Below are positions 17,728 to 25,287 of a DNA stretch of 64,000 bases, piece by piece. The number at the start of each line of letters is the position of its first letter. Positions within the stretch are counted from its first letter, which is position 1. Source of the stretch: Planctomycetota bacterium (GTDB lineage Bacteria; Planctomycetota; Phycisphaerae; WQYP01); NCBI GenBank assembly GCA_021800165.1, contig JAJYZF010000003.1:1-64000 (forward strand), read 5' to 3'. The position numbers and the translations under genes are program-made. Below the pieces are notes generated by a model. The model worked only from the letters and a program-made list of their open reading frames with translations. It had not been told where the DNA came from and did not search any database.

Positions 17728-19101
17728 TCAAAGCCCATGGAAAAAGCGACCGGCACGATGCCAGAAAGCGGGTTCCATTACATCCGGAAATATTTGAGTT
17801 ATACCGTAGAGGGTTGAAACAAAGATAACGAACAGCGCGATGGACCAATTGGCGATGTTCTGCCACCGGGTGTTCACATATTTGCCCATCACGTCCTTGT
17901 CGTTAAGAATCAGAATCAGGAAAAACAGGCTTGATGGCAACAAGGTCACTGCAACAACCTGGACAAAAATCGTGATGTCATTTTGCACGGCGACGCTGGC
18001 CACGATGGAGACCACACCCGCCGCCAGCAGCATGGCCACGTAGACCACATAAAACCAGGGCGCATCGCGCACGGACTTGTTCAAGGAATGGGCCCATCCG
18101 AACAGCTCGCCCAACGCCCAGCTTGTGGAAAGGGAGACGCAAAGAGCACCCAGCAAGCCCGCATCGAAGAGGCCGATAGCAAAAAGAACCTCGGCCCAGC
18201 GACCCCAATCCGTTCCAGCGGGCATGACCTTGGGCATTTGCAGGGCGGCCTGCTGGGCCGACGTGACCACCATCCGCCCGTGCGGATTGAAATAGAATAC
18301 GCCGGCGGTGGCGACGATGATGAAGGCCGCCACAATACAGGTTAAAAGCGATCCCGCGAAAGTGTCGATTTTCCCCATCTTGATATCGTGAACGTCCATA
18401 CCCTTATCGACGACGGCGGACTGTTGGAAAAATATCTGCCAAGGTGTAATGGTCGTGCCTATATTGGCCATGACCAGCGTAATCATGGCCGACATCGGCA
18501 AAATCCCGACCAGTGTCGGAGCATAGAATCCCTTGCCCACAGCCAGCCACCCCTCCTTGACATTGCCCGTCCGCATCGCCCAGAACGCGGCCGGGATGTA
18601 TACGAAATTAAAGAGGCAGAAAAGCATTGTAAGCTTTTCGAAGGTCCAATATTTTCCCGTTACTACGATCGTGAAGAGCAGAAGCGTGACACCCAAAAAC
18701 GTGACCCAGGCGGGAATGCCGAAGATGCTCATGGCCTGGGTCATGCCGATGTATTCCGTCACCAGTGTAAGCCAGTTCACGATCGCCAGATCAAAGATTG
18801 AAAAGCATCCCCAGAACGGGCCGAAGGAGTCGAAAATAGCCTCCGCATGACCGCGTTTGGTTACAGCTCCCAGTCGAACCGTCATCTCCTGCACGTAATA
18901 CGCCATCGGTACCAAGATAATAAACGCCCACAACAGGTTAAACCCCGTCAAAGCCCCGGTCTGGACGTAGGTGGATATCCCGCCGGCGTCGTTGTCGGCA
19001 ATCATGGTGATCATGCCCGGACCGACGACCGCGGCCAACAGCAGCATGCGCCGCCGCGATCTGCCCAGCCAATGAAAACTCTTGCTGATCCAATACACCA
19101 T
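17728..19101 (-). CDS. Nramp-family divalent-cation transporter, non-canonical metal site
   Basis: 457-aa inner-membrane transporter of the LeuT-fold Nramp family with about eleven hydrophobic helices. The first helix reads GPGMITMIADNDAGGISTY, so the canonical DPGN metal-site motif aligns with Asp38-Ala-Gly-Gly41. In the sixth helix the canonical MPH aligns with Thr219-Pro220-Trp221 (NIGTTITPWQIFF). The methionine that selects for Mn2+/Fe2+ is thus missing. Family knowledge links loss of this methionine to altered specificity, as in Nramp-related magnesium transporters. Together with the downstream MgtE_N/CBS protein this favours Mg2+ or another non-canonical substrate over Mn2+, by inference. 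The ATG has only a weak ribosome site. A promoter lies at 19247-19275. Confidence 0.85.
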   Translation of the reverse strand: MVYWISKSFHWLGRSRRRMLLLAAVVGPGMITMIADNDAGGISTYVQTGALTGFNLLWAFIILVPMAYYVQEMTVRLGAVTKRGHAEAIFDSFGPFWGCFSIFDLAIVNWLTLVTEYIGMTQAMSIFGIPAWVTFLGVTLLLFTIVVTGKYWTFEKLTMLFCLFNFVYIPAAFWAMRTGNVKEGWLAVGKGFYAPTLVGILPMSAMITLVMANIGTTITPWQIFFQQSAVVDKGMDVHDIKMGKIDTFAGSLLTCIVAAFIIVATAGVFYFNPHGRMVVTSAQQAALQMPKVMPAGTDWGRWAEVLFAIGLFDAGLLGALCVSLSTSWALGELFGWAHSLNKSVRDAPWFYVVYVAMLLAAGVVSIVASVAVQNDITIFVQVVAVTLLPSSLFFLILILNDKDVMGKYVNTRWQNIANWSIALFVIFVSTLYGITQIFPDVMEPAFWHRAGRFFHGL

Positions 19102-19355
19102 TCACCCTGATGATACAAATGCCGAACGGTAAATTAGATGCCCGGCACGGCAATCTTACCTGTGGTATTAATCCGGAGTCTCGACCATCCCACCCGCGGG
19201 ACAACGTTCGCCCACACTTTTTCCGGCACTTCAGTGCCTGCAAGGTATCGTACCGACAGCGTTATTACTTGTCACGCGGCAGCGTTAAATTTTCAATAAT
19301 CTATTGCGGATATTCGATTAGCCCACATCAGCGAGACGACCAGTGACAGGATGGA
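19102..19355. other. Leader and upstream region of the Nramp operon
   Basis: About 140 bases separate the predicted transcription start (near 19240) from the Nramp ATG. On the minus strand the leader opens with a perfect hairpin GGCACT-GA-AGTGCC (19225-19238), followed by further self-complementary patches (CCCGCGGG; TGCC...GGCA). It does not match the M-box, yybP-ykoY or other riboswitch cores that I can recall. It may be a regulatory leader or merely untranslated sequence. No coding frame is supported. Confidence 0.35.
19247..19275 (-). promoter_or_regulatory. Candidate promoter of the Nramp operon
   Basis: Minus-strand -35 GTGACA (19270-19275) and -10 TACGAT (19247-19252) with 17-base spacing. 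Five and four of six positions match the sigma-70 consensus. It lies about 150 bases upstream of the Nramp ATG and downstream of repeat copy B, so the cassette carries its own promoter. Confidence 0.45.
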
Positions 19356-19635
19356 TCAAGGAAACGGACGGCAACAATACCGCCGCAATAACTATTGGGA
19401 ACGCACTGCCGCGTTTATCAAAGAAGTTCGCCACAGTCCATGATCGCATTCGGATGGCATCGAGGTAGCGCTGCGGCGGCTCCGGACAATACCCGGCCAT
19501 CCGCCACCAAGTGGGCAAAAAATGTCTCTCCAGCCACTTTCAAGCACTGCATCAGGCAGTTTTGACCTGGGCAATTTGGAATCGATCCTCATCCCGGGAA
19601 TAGTGGAAAATTTCCGCATAGCGGCCCCAATTCAG
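19356..19635. repeat. Direct repeat copy B (in and after the AAA-associated gene)
   Basis: Same-orientation partner of 15919-16142. It covers the last 28 or so codons of the intact AAA-associated-domain gene (stop at 19552) and about 195 bases of its 3' flank. It is longer than copy A by roughly 60 bases, seen as an extra block between 19433 and about 19502. By eye most aligned bases agree, but substitutions are spread throughout. The two copies bracket the Nramp, MgtE_N/CBS and small membrane-protein genes. Confidence 0.85.
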
Positions 19636-20151
19636 CAGCGTGTCAAACTGCGGTTTAGGCCGCTCCGTAGGCAGCACACGAATGAGCTCGTCCATGATTT
19701 CCTCACGGGTGGCGCTTTGATCCGGCCGCTGCAACAGAAAGGTTTTGAAATAGGCGAACGTGGGATGGGCTGCTATCCTCTCGGCAATAAGGCGCTTCTT
19801 TTCGTTCACCGACACTTCGATAAGTTTTTTCCCCAGCGGCAAGAGCACGACGTCGCCACCGGGAGTCTCTACGAAACCCAAAACCTCAGCACCTTTAATA
19901 ATGGCCAGCAGACCGCCAAAGCTGTCGCGAATTTCCTGGGCAATGCGATAGATATCATCGCGCCCACCATGATCATCAATCAACTCCAAAAGGCCCAACA
20001 TACGGCTCAATCCGGCAGGGGGCAGAGGCACCACCTGCTCTGGTCGAGGTGTGGCCGATGCGGGGCCCGTGGCCGCCCCTGAACCGGACGTGGCAGCGGG
20101 CTGGCTTGCGGCGTGACCTTGCGGGGGAGGTACTGGTCTATCCAAAGACAT
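19552..20151 (-). CDS. AAA-associated C-terminal-domain protein of an ABC importer
   Basis: 199-aa soluble protein. A Pro/Ala/Gly-rich linker of about 40 residues precedes a domain like the one found C-terminal to nitrate/sulfonate-type ABC ATPases (GLLELIDDHGGRDDIYRIAQ, then GAEVLGFVETPGGDVVLLPLG and an acidic C-terminal half). In many bacteria this domain is fused to the ATPase. Here it is a separate gene 35 bases downstream of the ATPase gene, with AAAAGGAG eight bases upstream of its ATG. It probably modulates the ATPase or assembles with it. Its 3' end has been duplicated at 16059-16142. Confidence 0.8.
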   Translation of the reverse strand: MSLDRPVPPPQGHAASQPAATSGSGAATGPASATPRPEQVVPLPPAGLSRMLGLLELIDDHGGRDDIYRIAQEIRDSFGGLLAIIKGAEVLGFVETPGGDVVLLPLGKKLIEVSVNEKKRLIAERIAAHPTFAYFKTFLLQRPDQSATREEIMDELIRVLPTERPKPQFDTLLNWGRYAEIFHYSRDEDRFQIAQVKTA

Positions 20152-20186
20152 TGGTTAATCTCCTTTTCTTAGGCATAGTCTGGCTA

Positions 20187-20939
20187 TCAACATTCGGCCA
20201 TTAAACTGAAGATCGAATCGACGTAGCGCAAAACCGCCGGATCAGACTTGGGCCTCGGACGGGGCAGCGTGACATCAAATTGTTGCACAATTTTACCAGG
20301 CTTGCCGCCGATAAGCACAATCGAATCCGCCAATTGAACGGCCTCTTCAATATTGTGAGTCACCATGATAACCGTGCTGACAGCCAGGTTGGAATCCGCC
20401 CAGATGTCCAGCAGTTCTTCTCTAAGGTTCAAACTCGTGAGCGGATCGAGAGCACTAAATGGCTCATCCATAAGCAATAGCTCCGGCTCCACAGCCAAGG
20501 CGCGGGCAATGCCAACGCGCTGTTTCATGCCGCCGGAGAGTTCCCGCGGATAAGCGTCTTCAAAGCCATCAAGGCCGACCTTGTCGATATAGAATGCGGC
20601 CTGTTTTTTGGCCTTTTGCCTATCAATGCCGCGGGCCTCCAAAGCCAGAAGAATGTTTTGTGAAACCGTCATCCATGGCAAGAGCGCAAAATTTTGAAAG
20701 ACCATGCCACACTGGAGATTAATGCCGGCTTGTGGCTGCTCCTTGAAATATACCTGACCGGAGCTGGGGGCCAGCAGACCGTTGATAAGACGAAGAGTGG
20801 TGGACTTGCCGCAGCCGGACTGGCCAACAAGACAGACAAACCGTCCCGAATCCACACGCAAATTGATGTCTGCCAAGATGGTGGCGGGCGGACCATCGGT
20901 CTTATAAATTTTGGTAACGTTCTCCAATCGCAGCAGCAT
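20187..20939 (-). CDS. ABC transporter ATP-binding protein (nitrate/sulfonate/taurine type)
   Basis: 250-aa cytosolic ATPase that energises the neighbouring permease. Walker A is [15 protein letters not shown], the Q-loop lies in [14 protein letters not shown], the ABC signature is [16 protein letters not shown], Walker B is [15 protein letters not shown], and the H-loop histidine is in [16 protein letters not shown]. The sequence is closest in character to the SsuB/TauB/NrtD group, whose substrates are sulfonates, nitrate, pyrimidine precursors and similar compounds. No periplasmic binding protein is encoded nearby, so the substrate cannot be assigned. It is 33 bases downstream of the permease gene and forms an operon with it. 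Confidence 0.92.
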   Translation of the reverse strand: MLLRLENVTKIYKTDGPPATILADINLRVDSGRFVCLVGQSGCGKSTTLRLINGLLAPSSGQVYFKEQPQAGINLQCGMVFQNFALLPWMTVSQNILLALEARGIDRQKAKKQAAFYIDKVGLDGFEDAYPRELSGGMKQRVGIARALAVEPELLLMDEPFSALDPLTSLNLREELLDIWADSNLAVSTVIMVTHNIEEAVQLADSIVLIGGKPGKIVQQFDVTLPRPRPKSDPAVLRYVDSIFSLMAEC

Positions 20940-20972
20940 AATTCCCCTAAAGTACGATCAATCCCGTAGAAA

Positions 20973-22769
20973 TCAATACTCAATTCGGAATCGGTCCAAG
21001 GCCCAAGCCTTCAGGCGTTTCCAAAGCAACCGGTTGACCAGCACGATGGTCACAATCAACAAGCCAACCGCGCAGAGTAATAAGCCGCTGGCATAATGCG
21101 GAGGCAGCGTAGCCCCGGAGGAAATCGGCGGATTTTGGCCGGTGGAAGCCACATCCAACAGCCATCCTATGCCCAGAACATGGTAGTAGTGATTGGCATA
21201 AAAAATGGATTCGCTGAAGATCAGTGTGTTCCACCCGCCGCCAAAGGCGGTAATGGTACCCGTAAACAGAGCGGGCAAAATAGCTGGAAAAACGAGTTTT
21301 CGCCAGCGCATCAGCGGCGAAAGACCCATGGCATCGCAGGCTTCAATCAAGTCGCCGGGAATCCGGGACACGCCACCAAGCATGTTAAAAAGCACGTACC
21401 ACTGCACACCATTCATCAGCAGCACCAGCCCAGCCAGTTCCACCCCCCAGTGCGGACCAAAGGGAGAGTGAAGAACGAACACTCCCACCGCCACGAACGT
21501 CAAGGCAATTGTAGGCATGCTGGCAAGTATCTGGGAAAACGATGACAACGCCCGCAGGACGCGCGGCCGCCGAAAGGCCCAGATCACCAGCGGAATGGTC
21601 CATAGCAACGACAGAAGATAGGCGGCGGTAATCCGCAGAAAAGACCATGCGATGGCGACGGGAATTTCCTTTACCAGTGGCGAGAATGGATGGGAAAAGA
21701 TGTCCAATAGATAATAGACCCCACCGCCGATGATACCGGTCACCAGAGTCCAGCCTACCACCCGCTGGAGCATATCCAGCATCCGCACCGACGCACCCGG
21801 CTTCTCCACCCGTGGAACTGTGGTTCGCGGAGCAGGACGTTTAAGATGGGCCAGCAACGCGTTGACACCGCGGTTCAGCGGAGCGATAGCGGCTTGCATG
21901 AGCAAACGGGGCAAGCGGCCTCGCTGATACCAACCGGCAATGCCGCCAGGATCACGTGAAAGTGTCGAGACACTCATTTCATAACGGAATCGCTGGGCCC
22001 AGACGGCCAGCGGTCGCCAGACAAACAGTTCGATGCCCGCCACTACGGCCAACAGCACGGCCACACCGATGAGGTTATAGGCGATGGGATGATGGGAATC
22101 GGCGGCATTGGCCAGAAAACTGCCGATGCCCGGCAGGGTGACGTTTTGCGTGGAGATTGTAAGAATTTCGCAGGCGGTAAGCGCAAACCACCCGGCCGTC
22201 CAACTAAGAATGCTGTTGTAGAGCAAGCTTGGGATGCAGGCGGGCAAGATGATGGCCACAAATCGCTGCATACCGCGGATGCCGAAGCTTTCAGCACATT
22301 CCCGTACCTCCGGAGGCAGCAGGACTATACTTTCATAGACCGAAAATGCCAGATTCCATGCCATGGAGGTAAAGATCAGGACCACCGCCGCAAATTCAAA
22401 GCCCAGCCGCCCCCCGCCAAGAACGTCCACCGCCACCGCCAAGGCCGCGGGGAAAAATGTCACAATGGGGATGGACTGTAAAATATCGAGAATTGGCAGA
22501 ATGATACGCTCCGCCCGGGGGTGACGGGTCGCATAGGTGCCAACCACCAGCGCAAAGATCAGCGACAGGAGATAAGCCGCTATCATACGCAGCAGCGATT
22601 CTGCCACATCCAGCGGCAACCAGAAAAGCGAAACGAGAATATGAATTCGCCGGTGGTAGAAGGGATGAATTAAACCGGCAAGAATGGCGGTAAAAAGCAC
22701 GACCAGTAAAAGCCCGCCCAGCCAGTAATCATTACGGGAACGGTGTAATAACATTTTTCTATTGAGCAT
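20973..22769 (-). CDS. ABC transporter permease with two fused membrane domains
   Basis: 598-aa inner-membrane protein made of two homologous BPD_transp_1-type halves (about 1-280 and 330-598). Each has around five to six hydrophobic helices and an EAA-like cytoplasmic loop: LPPEVRECAESFGIRGMQRF in the first half, IPGDLIEACDAMGLSPLMRW in the second. One polypeptide therefore supplies both halves of the translocation pore, as in the 'duplicated permease' anion-type importers. It is the first gene of the three-gene unit, with a promoter-like element at 22824-22851. The ATG start has a weak ribosome site, and a second ATG lies five codons in. Confidence 0.88.
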   Translation of the reverse strand: MLNRKMLLHRSRNDYWLGGLLLVVLFTAILAGLIHPFYHRRIHILVSLFWLPLDVAESLLRMIAAYLLSLIFALVVGTYATRHPRAERIILPILDILQSIPIVTFFPAALAVAVDVLGGGRLGFEFAAVVLIFTSMAWNLAFSVYESIVLLPPEVRECAESFGIRGMQRFVAIILPACIPSLLYNSILSWTAGWFALTACEILTISTQNVTLPGIGSFLANAADSHHPIAYNLIGVAVLLAVVAGIELFVWRPLAVWAQRFRYEMSVSTLSRDPGGIAGWYQRGRLPRLLMQAAIAPLNRGVNALLAHLKRPAPRTTVPRVEKPGASVRMLDMLQRVVGWTLVTGIIGGGVYYLLDIFSHPFSPLVKEIPVAIAWSFLRITAAYLLSLLWTIPLVIWAFRRPRVLRALSSFSQILASMPTIALTFVAVGVFVLHSPFGPHWGVELAGLVLLMNGVQWYVLFNMLGGVSRIPGDLIEACDAMGLSPLMRWRKLVFPAILPALFTGTITAFGGGWNTLIFSESIFYANHYYHVLGIGWLLDVASTGQNPPISSGATLPPHYASGLLLCAVGLLIVTIVLVNRLLWKRLKAWALDRFRIEY

Positions 22770-22823
22770 ATTCGCCGCCGGCTTTGCGGGTACCGCAAGG
22801 GTGTTCTTCCATCAGCGTCAGAA

Positions 22824-22851
22824 ATTATACGGGCCACCGAGGTGATGTCAC
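22824..22851 (-). promoter_or_regulatory. Promoter of the ABC importer operon
   Basis: Minus-strand -35 GTGACA (22846-22851) and perfect -10 TATAAT (22824-22829) with a 16-base spacer, giving a leader of about 50 bases before the permease ATG at 22769. Confidence 0.55.
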
Positions 22852-23114
22852 GCCTGATTGTTTGCGATCTGTAAATAAGGGAGTGGCGCAGCGGCCTTTG
22901 CCGCGTTCAAGTCCCGATGGAATTGGTGATGGCGGCTAGCGCGATGGGTATACCGCTTTCGGTGGGGACTGGCATTGGCACAACTAACGTCAACCGATAC
23001 GAACCACCTCAAGCGCGGTTTTGAGTTCGAGGTGGCCAACCACTCTGGCTAGCAGATTGGAGGAACGAAACGATCTGGCTGTGGCAAGGAGACACCAGAG
23101 GGACCAGTATTTTT
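22852..23114. other. Intergenic sequence upstream of the ABC operon
   Basis: Lies between the ABC operon promoter and the terminator of the carboxypeptidase-regulatory-like gene. No coding frame, tRNA or known RNA element was recognised. Confidence 0.4.
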
Positions 23115-23151
23115 TTAATAAAAATAAACAAGCCCGGCATGTGGCCGGGCT
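23115..23151 (-). terminator. Rho-independent terminator
   Basis: On the minus strand an eight-base-pair perfect GC-rich stem AGCCCGGC/GCCGGGCT (23131-23138 with 23144-23151, five-base loop) is followed by a T-rich stretch (TTGTTTATTTTTATT). It stands about 40 bases after the stop codon of the gene ending at 23192 and should end that transcript. Confidence 0.8.
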
Positions 23152-23191
23152 GGGGTTTTGGAGGATTCTCAGAATTGTATCGGCTGCTATT

Positions 23192-23689
23192 TTAGTTTCC
23201 CGGAGGAGGCGGACCATGCCTGCGGCCATGCCCATGATGGGGCTTGCCCATGTGCAGGGTGATGGTTCCCGCGCTAACCGGCGTTGATCCGTTGGAAACC
23301 TTAATCGGCCGACGCAAATGCCCAAAGCCGACACCGCGCTTCATGGCAAAAATACGGTAACGGCCAGGACGGGCATTGTTCACGGTGAAGGTGCCATCAT
23401 CAGCCGTTTTGGTAACACCAAAAACACTCGTGTGCCACACGGTTTGACCAGGCTCAATGCGGCCGGGGCGTTGACCATGATGTTTCCAATGGTGGTTCAT
23501 TCGCGGCGGCAACATCGCAATGCGTACAAATGCGCCGGCCACCGGTTGACCGCTGCTGTCCACCACTTTGCCGGTGATGGTTCCAGAACCGGCATGAGGG
23601 CGCGCCGCAGCGCTGCCGGCCAAGGCCAGTGAGAACGCCAAAGCCAGCACGCCGGCCATGGCCAGAGACCAGGAAGGTAGTCTTTTCAT
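23192..23689 (-). CDS. Secreted carboxypeptidase-regulatory-like (beta-sandwich) protein
   Basis: 165-aa exported protein. The signal peptide is MKRLPSWSLAMAGVLALAFS followed by LALAGSAAA, with an AxA-type cleavage site. The mature part is a CarboxypepD_reg-like Ig fold: GTITGKVVDSSGQPVAGAFV, then TKTADDGTFTVNNARPGRYR, a typical TxxDGxFxxxxLxPGxY pattern. Both ends of the domain are followed by His/Pro/Gly-rich stretches (NHHWKHHG; KPHHGHGRRHGPPPPGN), which might bind metal. ATG at 23689 has AAAGGAG eight bases upstream and is preferred over the TTG or ATG at 23707. It is monocistronic, with a terminator after it. Confidence 0.75.
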   Translation of the reverse strand: MKRLPSWSLAMAGVLALAFSLALAGSAAARPHAGSGTITGKVVDSSGQPVAGAFVRIAMLPPRMNHHWKHHGQRPGRIEPGQTVWHTSVFGVTKTADDGTFTVNNARPGRYRIFAMKRGVGFGHLRRPIKVSNGSTPVSAGTITLHMGKPHHGHGRRHGPPPPGN

Positions 23690-23841
23690 AACAGTAACTC
23701 CTTTCAAAAGTGCCAGGCGGATTTTTTAAACGTACCCCTCCGAATGAACGCCACCCGGATGGATCACGCCAAGTCCGCCCCCGTTTGGACTACGCAAGCT
23801 ACACGCGCCGCCCGGTCCAAAGTTGCAGATAACTGTAACGA

Positions 23842-25155
23842 CTACGCTTTTGCTTTTACAGCAGTGATATTTTTGATGATGGCATCGCCAAAGGCACTGC
23901 ATTTCACTTCCGTCGCTCCGCTCATAAGTCGGGCAAAATCATAGGTAACGACGCGCTGGCCAATGGTTTGCTCCAGCCCGCGGACAATAGCATCCGCCGC
24001 TTCCTGCCAGCCAAGGTATTCCAGCATCATCACGCCGGAGAGAATAACACTGCCGGGATTCACCTTATCCTGGTTGGCATACTTGGGAGCGGTGCCGTGA
24101 GTGGCTTCAAAAATAGCGTGGCCGCTTTGGTAATTGATGTTACCACCCGGCGCGATGCCAATGCCCCCTACCTGTGCGGCCAAAGCATCGCTGAGATAAT
24201 CGCCGTTGAGGTTCAACGTGGCAATCACATCAAAGTCTTCCGGACGGGTTAGCACCTGCTGCAGGGTGATATCGGCGATTGCATCTTTGATGATGATGCC
24301 GCCGGGCAACTTGCACCACGGGCCACCGTCAATTTCCATGGCACCGTATTTTTCCTTAGCGATCTGGTAACCCCAGTCGCGAAACGCCCCGGAGGTGTAT
24401 TTCATGATGTTGCCTTTATGGACCAGCGTAACACTTTTGCGTTTGTGCTGGAGGGCATAATCAATGGCCGAAGCCACCAGACGCTGCGAACCTTCTTTGC
24501 TGACGGGCTTTATACCCACGCCGCAATGGTCCGGGAAACGGATTTTGCCGTACGATTTGGGAAACTCGGTCTTGAGAAACGCCAGCAGCTTTTTAGCTTC
24601 CGCGGAATCGGCAGCCCATTCGATGCCGGCATAAATATCTTCGGTGTTTTCACGAAAAATGACCATGTCCACGGCTTCCGGGCGTTTGACCGGGCTGGGC
24701 ACCCCGCGGAAGTACCGCACCGGGCGCAGGCACACGTACAAATCGAGCAATTGCCGCAAGGCAACGTTGAGCGAACGAATGCCGCCACCGACTGGTGTGG
24801 TCAGCGGACCTTTGATGCCCACCAGGAAGTGACGGAAGGCGGAAACGGTTTCATCCGGAAGCCAGGCCTGGGCATCGCCTTCGGGCGTGCCGGTTTTGAA
24901 CTTATTGAACGATTTTTCACCGGCATACACTTCCATCCAGTGAATACGGCGTCGGCCGGCGTATACCGCGTTGACCGCCGCATCAAAAACCCGCACACTG
25001 GCGCGCCAAATATCGGCCCCGGTGCCATCGCCTTCAATAAAGGGAATAATCGGATGATCGGGCACTTGGAGTTTGTTCTGCTGTCCCATGGTAATGGGCC
25101 GGCCATCGGTGGGAACGCGGACATGGGTAAAGCTGGGGGTAGCAATGCTCATCAT
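23842..25155 (-). CDS. icd: Isocitrate dehydrogenase, NADP-dependent type
   Basis: 437-aa TCA-cycle enzyme that oxidatively decarboxylates isocitrate to 2-oxoglutarate. Substrate-binding features are [35 protein letters not shown] (the RSLNVxLR motif; its serine is the phosphorylation site in enterobacterial Icd) and [14 protein letters not shown]. The Mg-binding segment is [17 protein letters not shown]. The helix after it, [21 protein letters not shown], is the usual cofactor-side loop. The KY...Y/R pattern of NADP enzymes seems present but was not aligned rigorously. AGGA lies seven bases before the first ATG. Length is slightly above the 416-aa E. coli enzyme. Confidence 0.94.
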   Translation of the reverse strand: MMSIATPSFTHVRVPTDGRPITMGQQNKLQVPDHPIIPFIEGDGTGADIWRASVRVFDAAVNAVYAGRRRIHWMEVYAGEKSFNKFKTGTPEGDAQAWLPDETVSAFRHFLVGIKGPLTTPVGGGIRSLNVALRQLLDLYVCLRPVRYFRGVPSPVKRPEAVDMVIFRENTEDIYAGIEWAADSAEAKKLLAFLKTEFPKSYGKIRFPDHCGVGIKPVSKEGSQRLVASAIDYALQHKRKSVTLVHKGNIMKYTSGAFRDWGYQIAKEKYGAMEIDGGPWCKLPGGIIIKDAIADITLQQVLTRPEDFDVIATLNLNGDYLSDALAAQVGGIGIAPGGNINYQSGHAIFEATHGTAPKYANQDKVNPGSVILSGVMMLEYLGWQEAADAIVRGLEQTIGQRVVTYDFARLMSGATEVKCSAFGDAIIKNITAVKAKA

Positions 25156-25287
25156 GGTTATTTCCTATATTTCTTTAACGCAATTCGTCAACCACACCAC
25201 TAACATGGTAATTTAATGCACAGAGAAGGCGGGCACAAGCGGCGTATGCGCGGGGCAGCACCGGAAGGTGGAGCCACCCCACCGCCT

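Noticed and set aside
19102-19240. Known riboswitch upstream of the Nramp gene (M-box, yybP-ykoY)
   Set aside because: The leader has hairpins but does not contain the conserved core sequences of those classes as I know them.
19318-19518. 66-codon minus-strand frame in the repeat flank, with similar text (LLPSVSL) in the other copy
   Set aside because: Considered as a transposase remnant. The similarity follows from the DNA duplication, frames differ in length between copies, and no transposase motif is visible.
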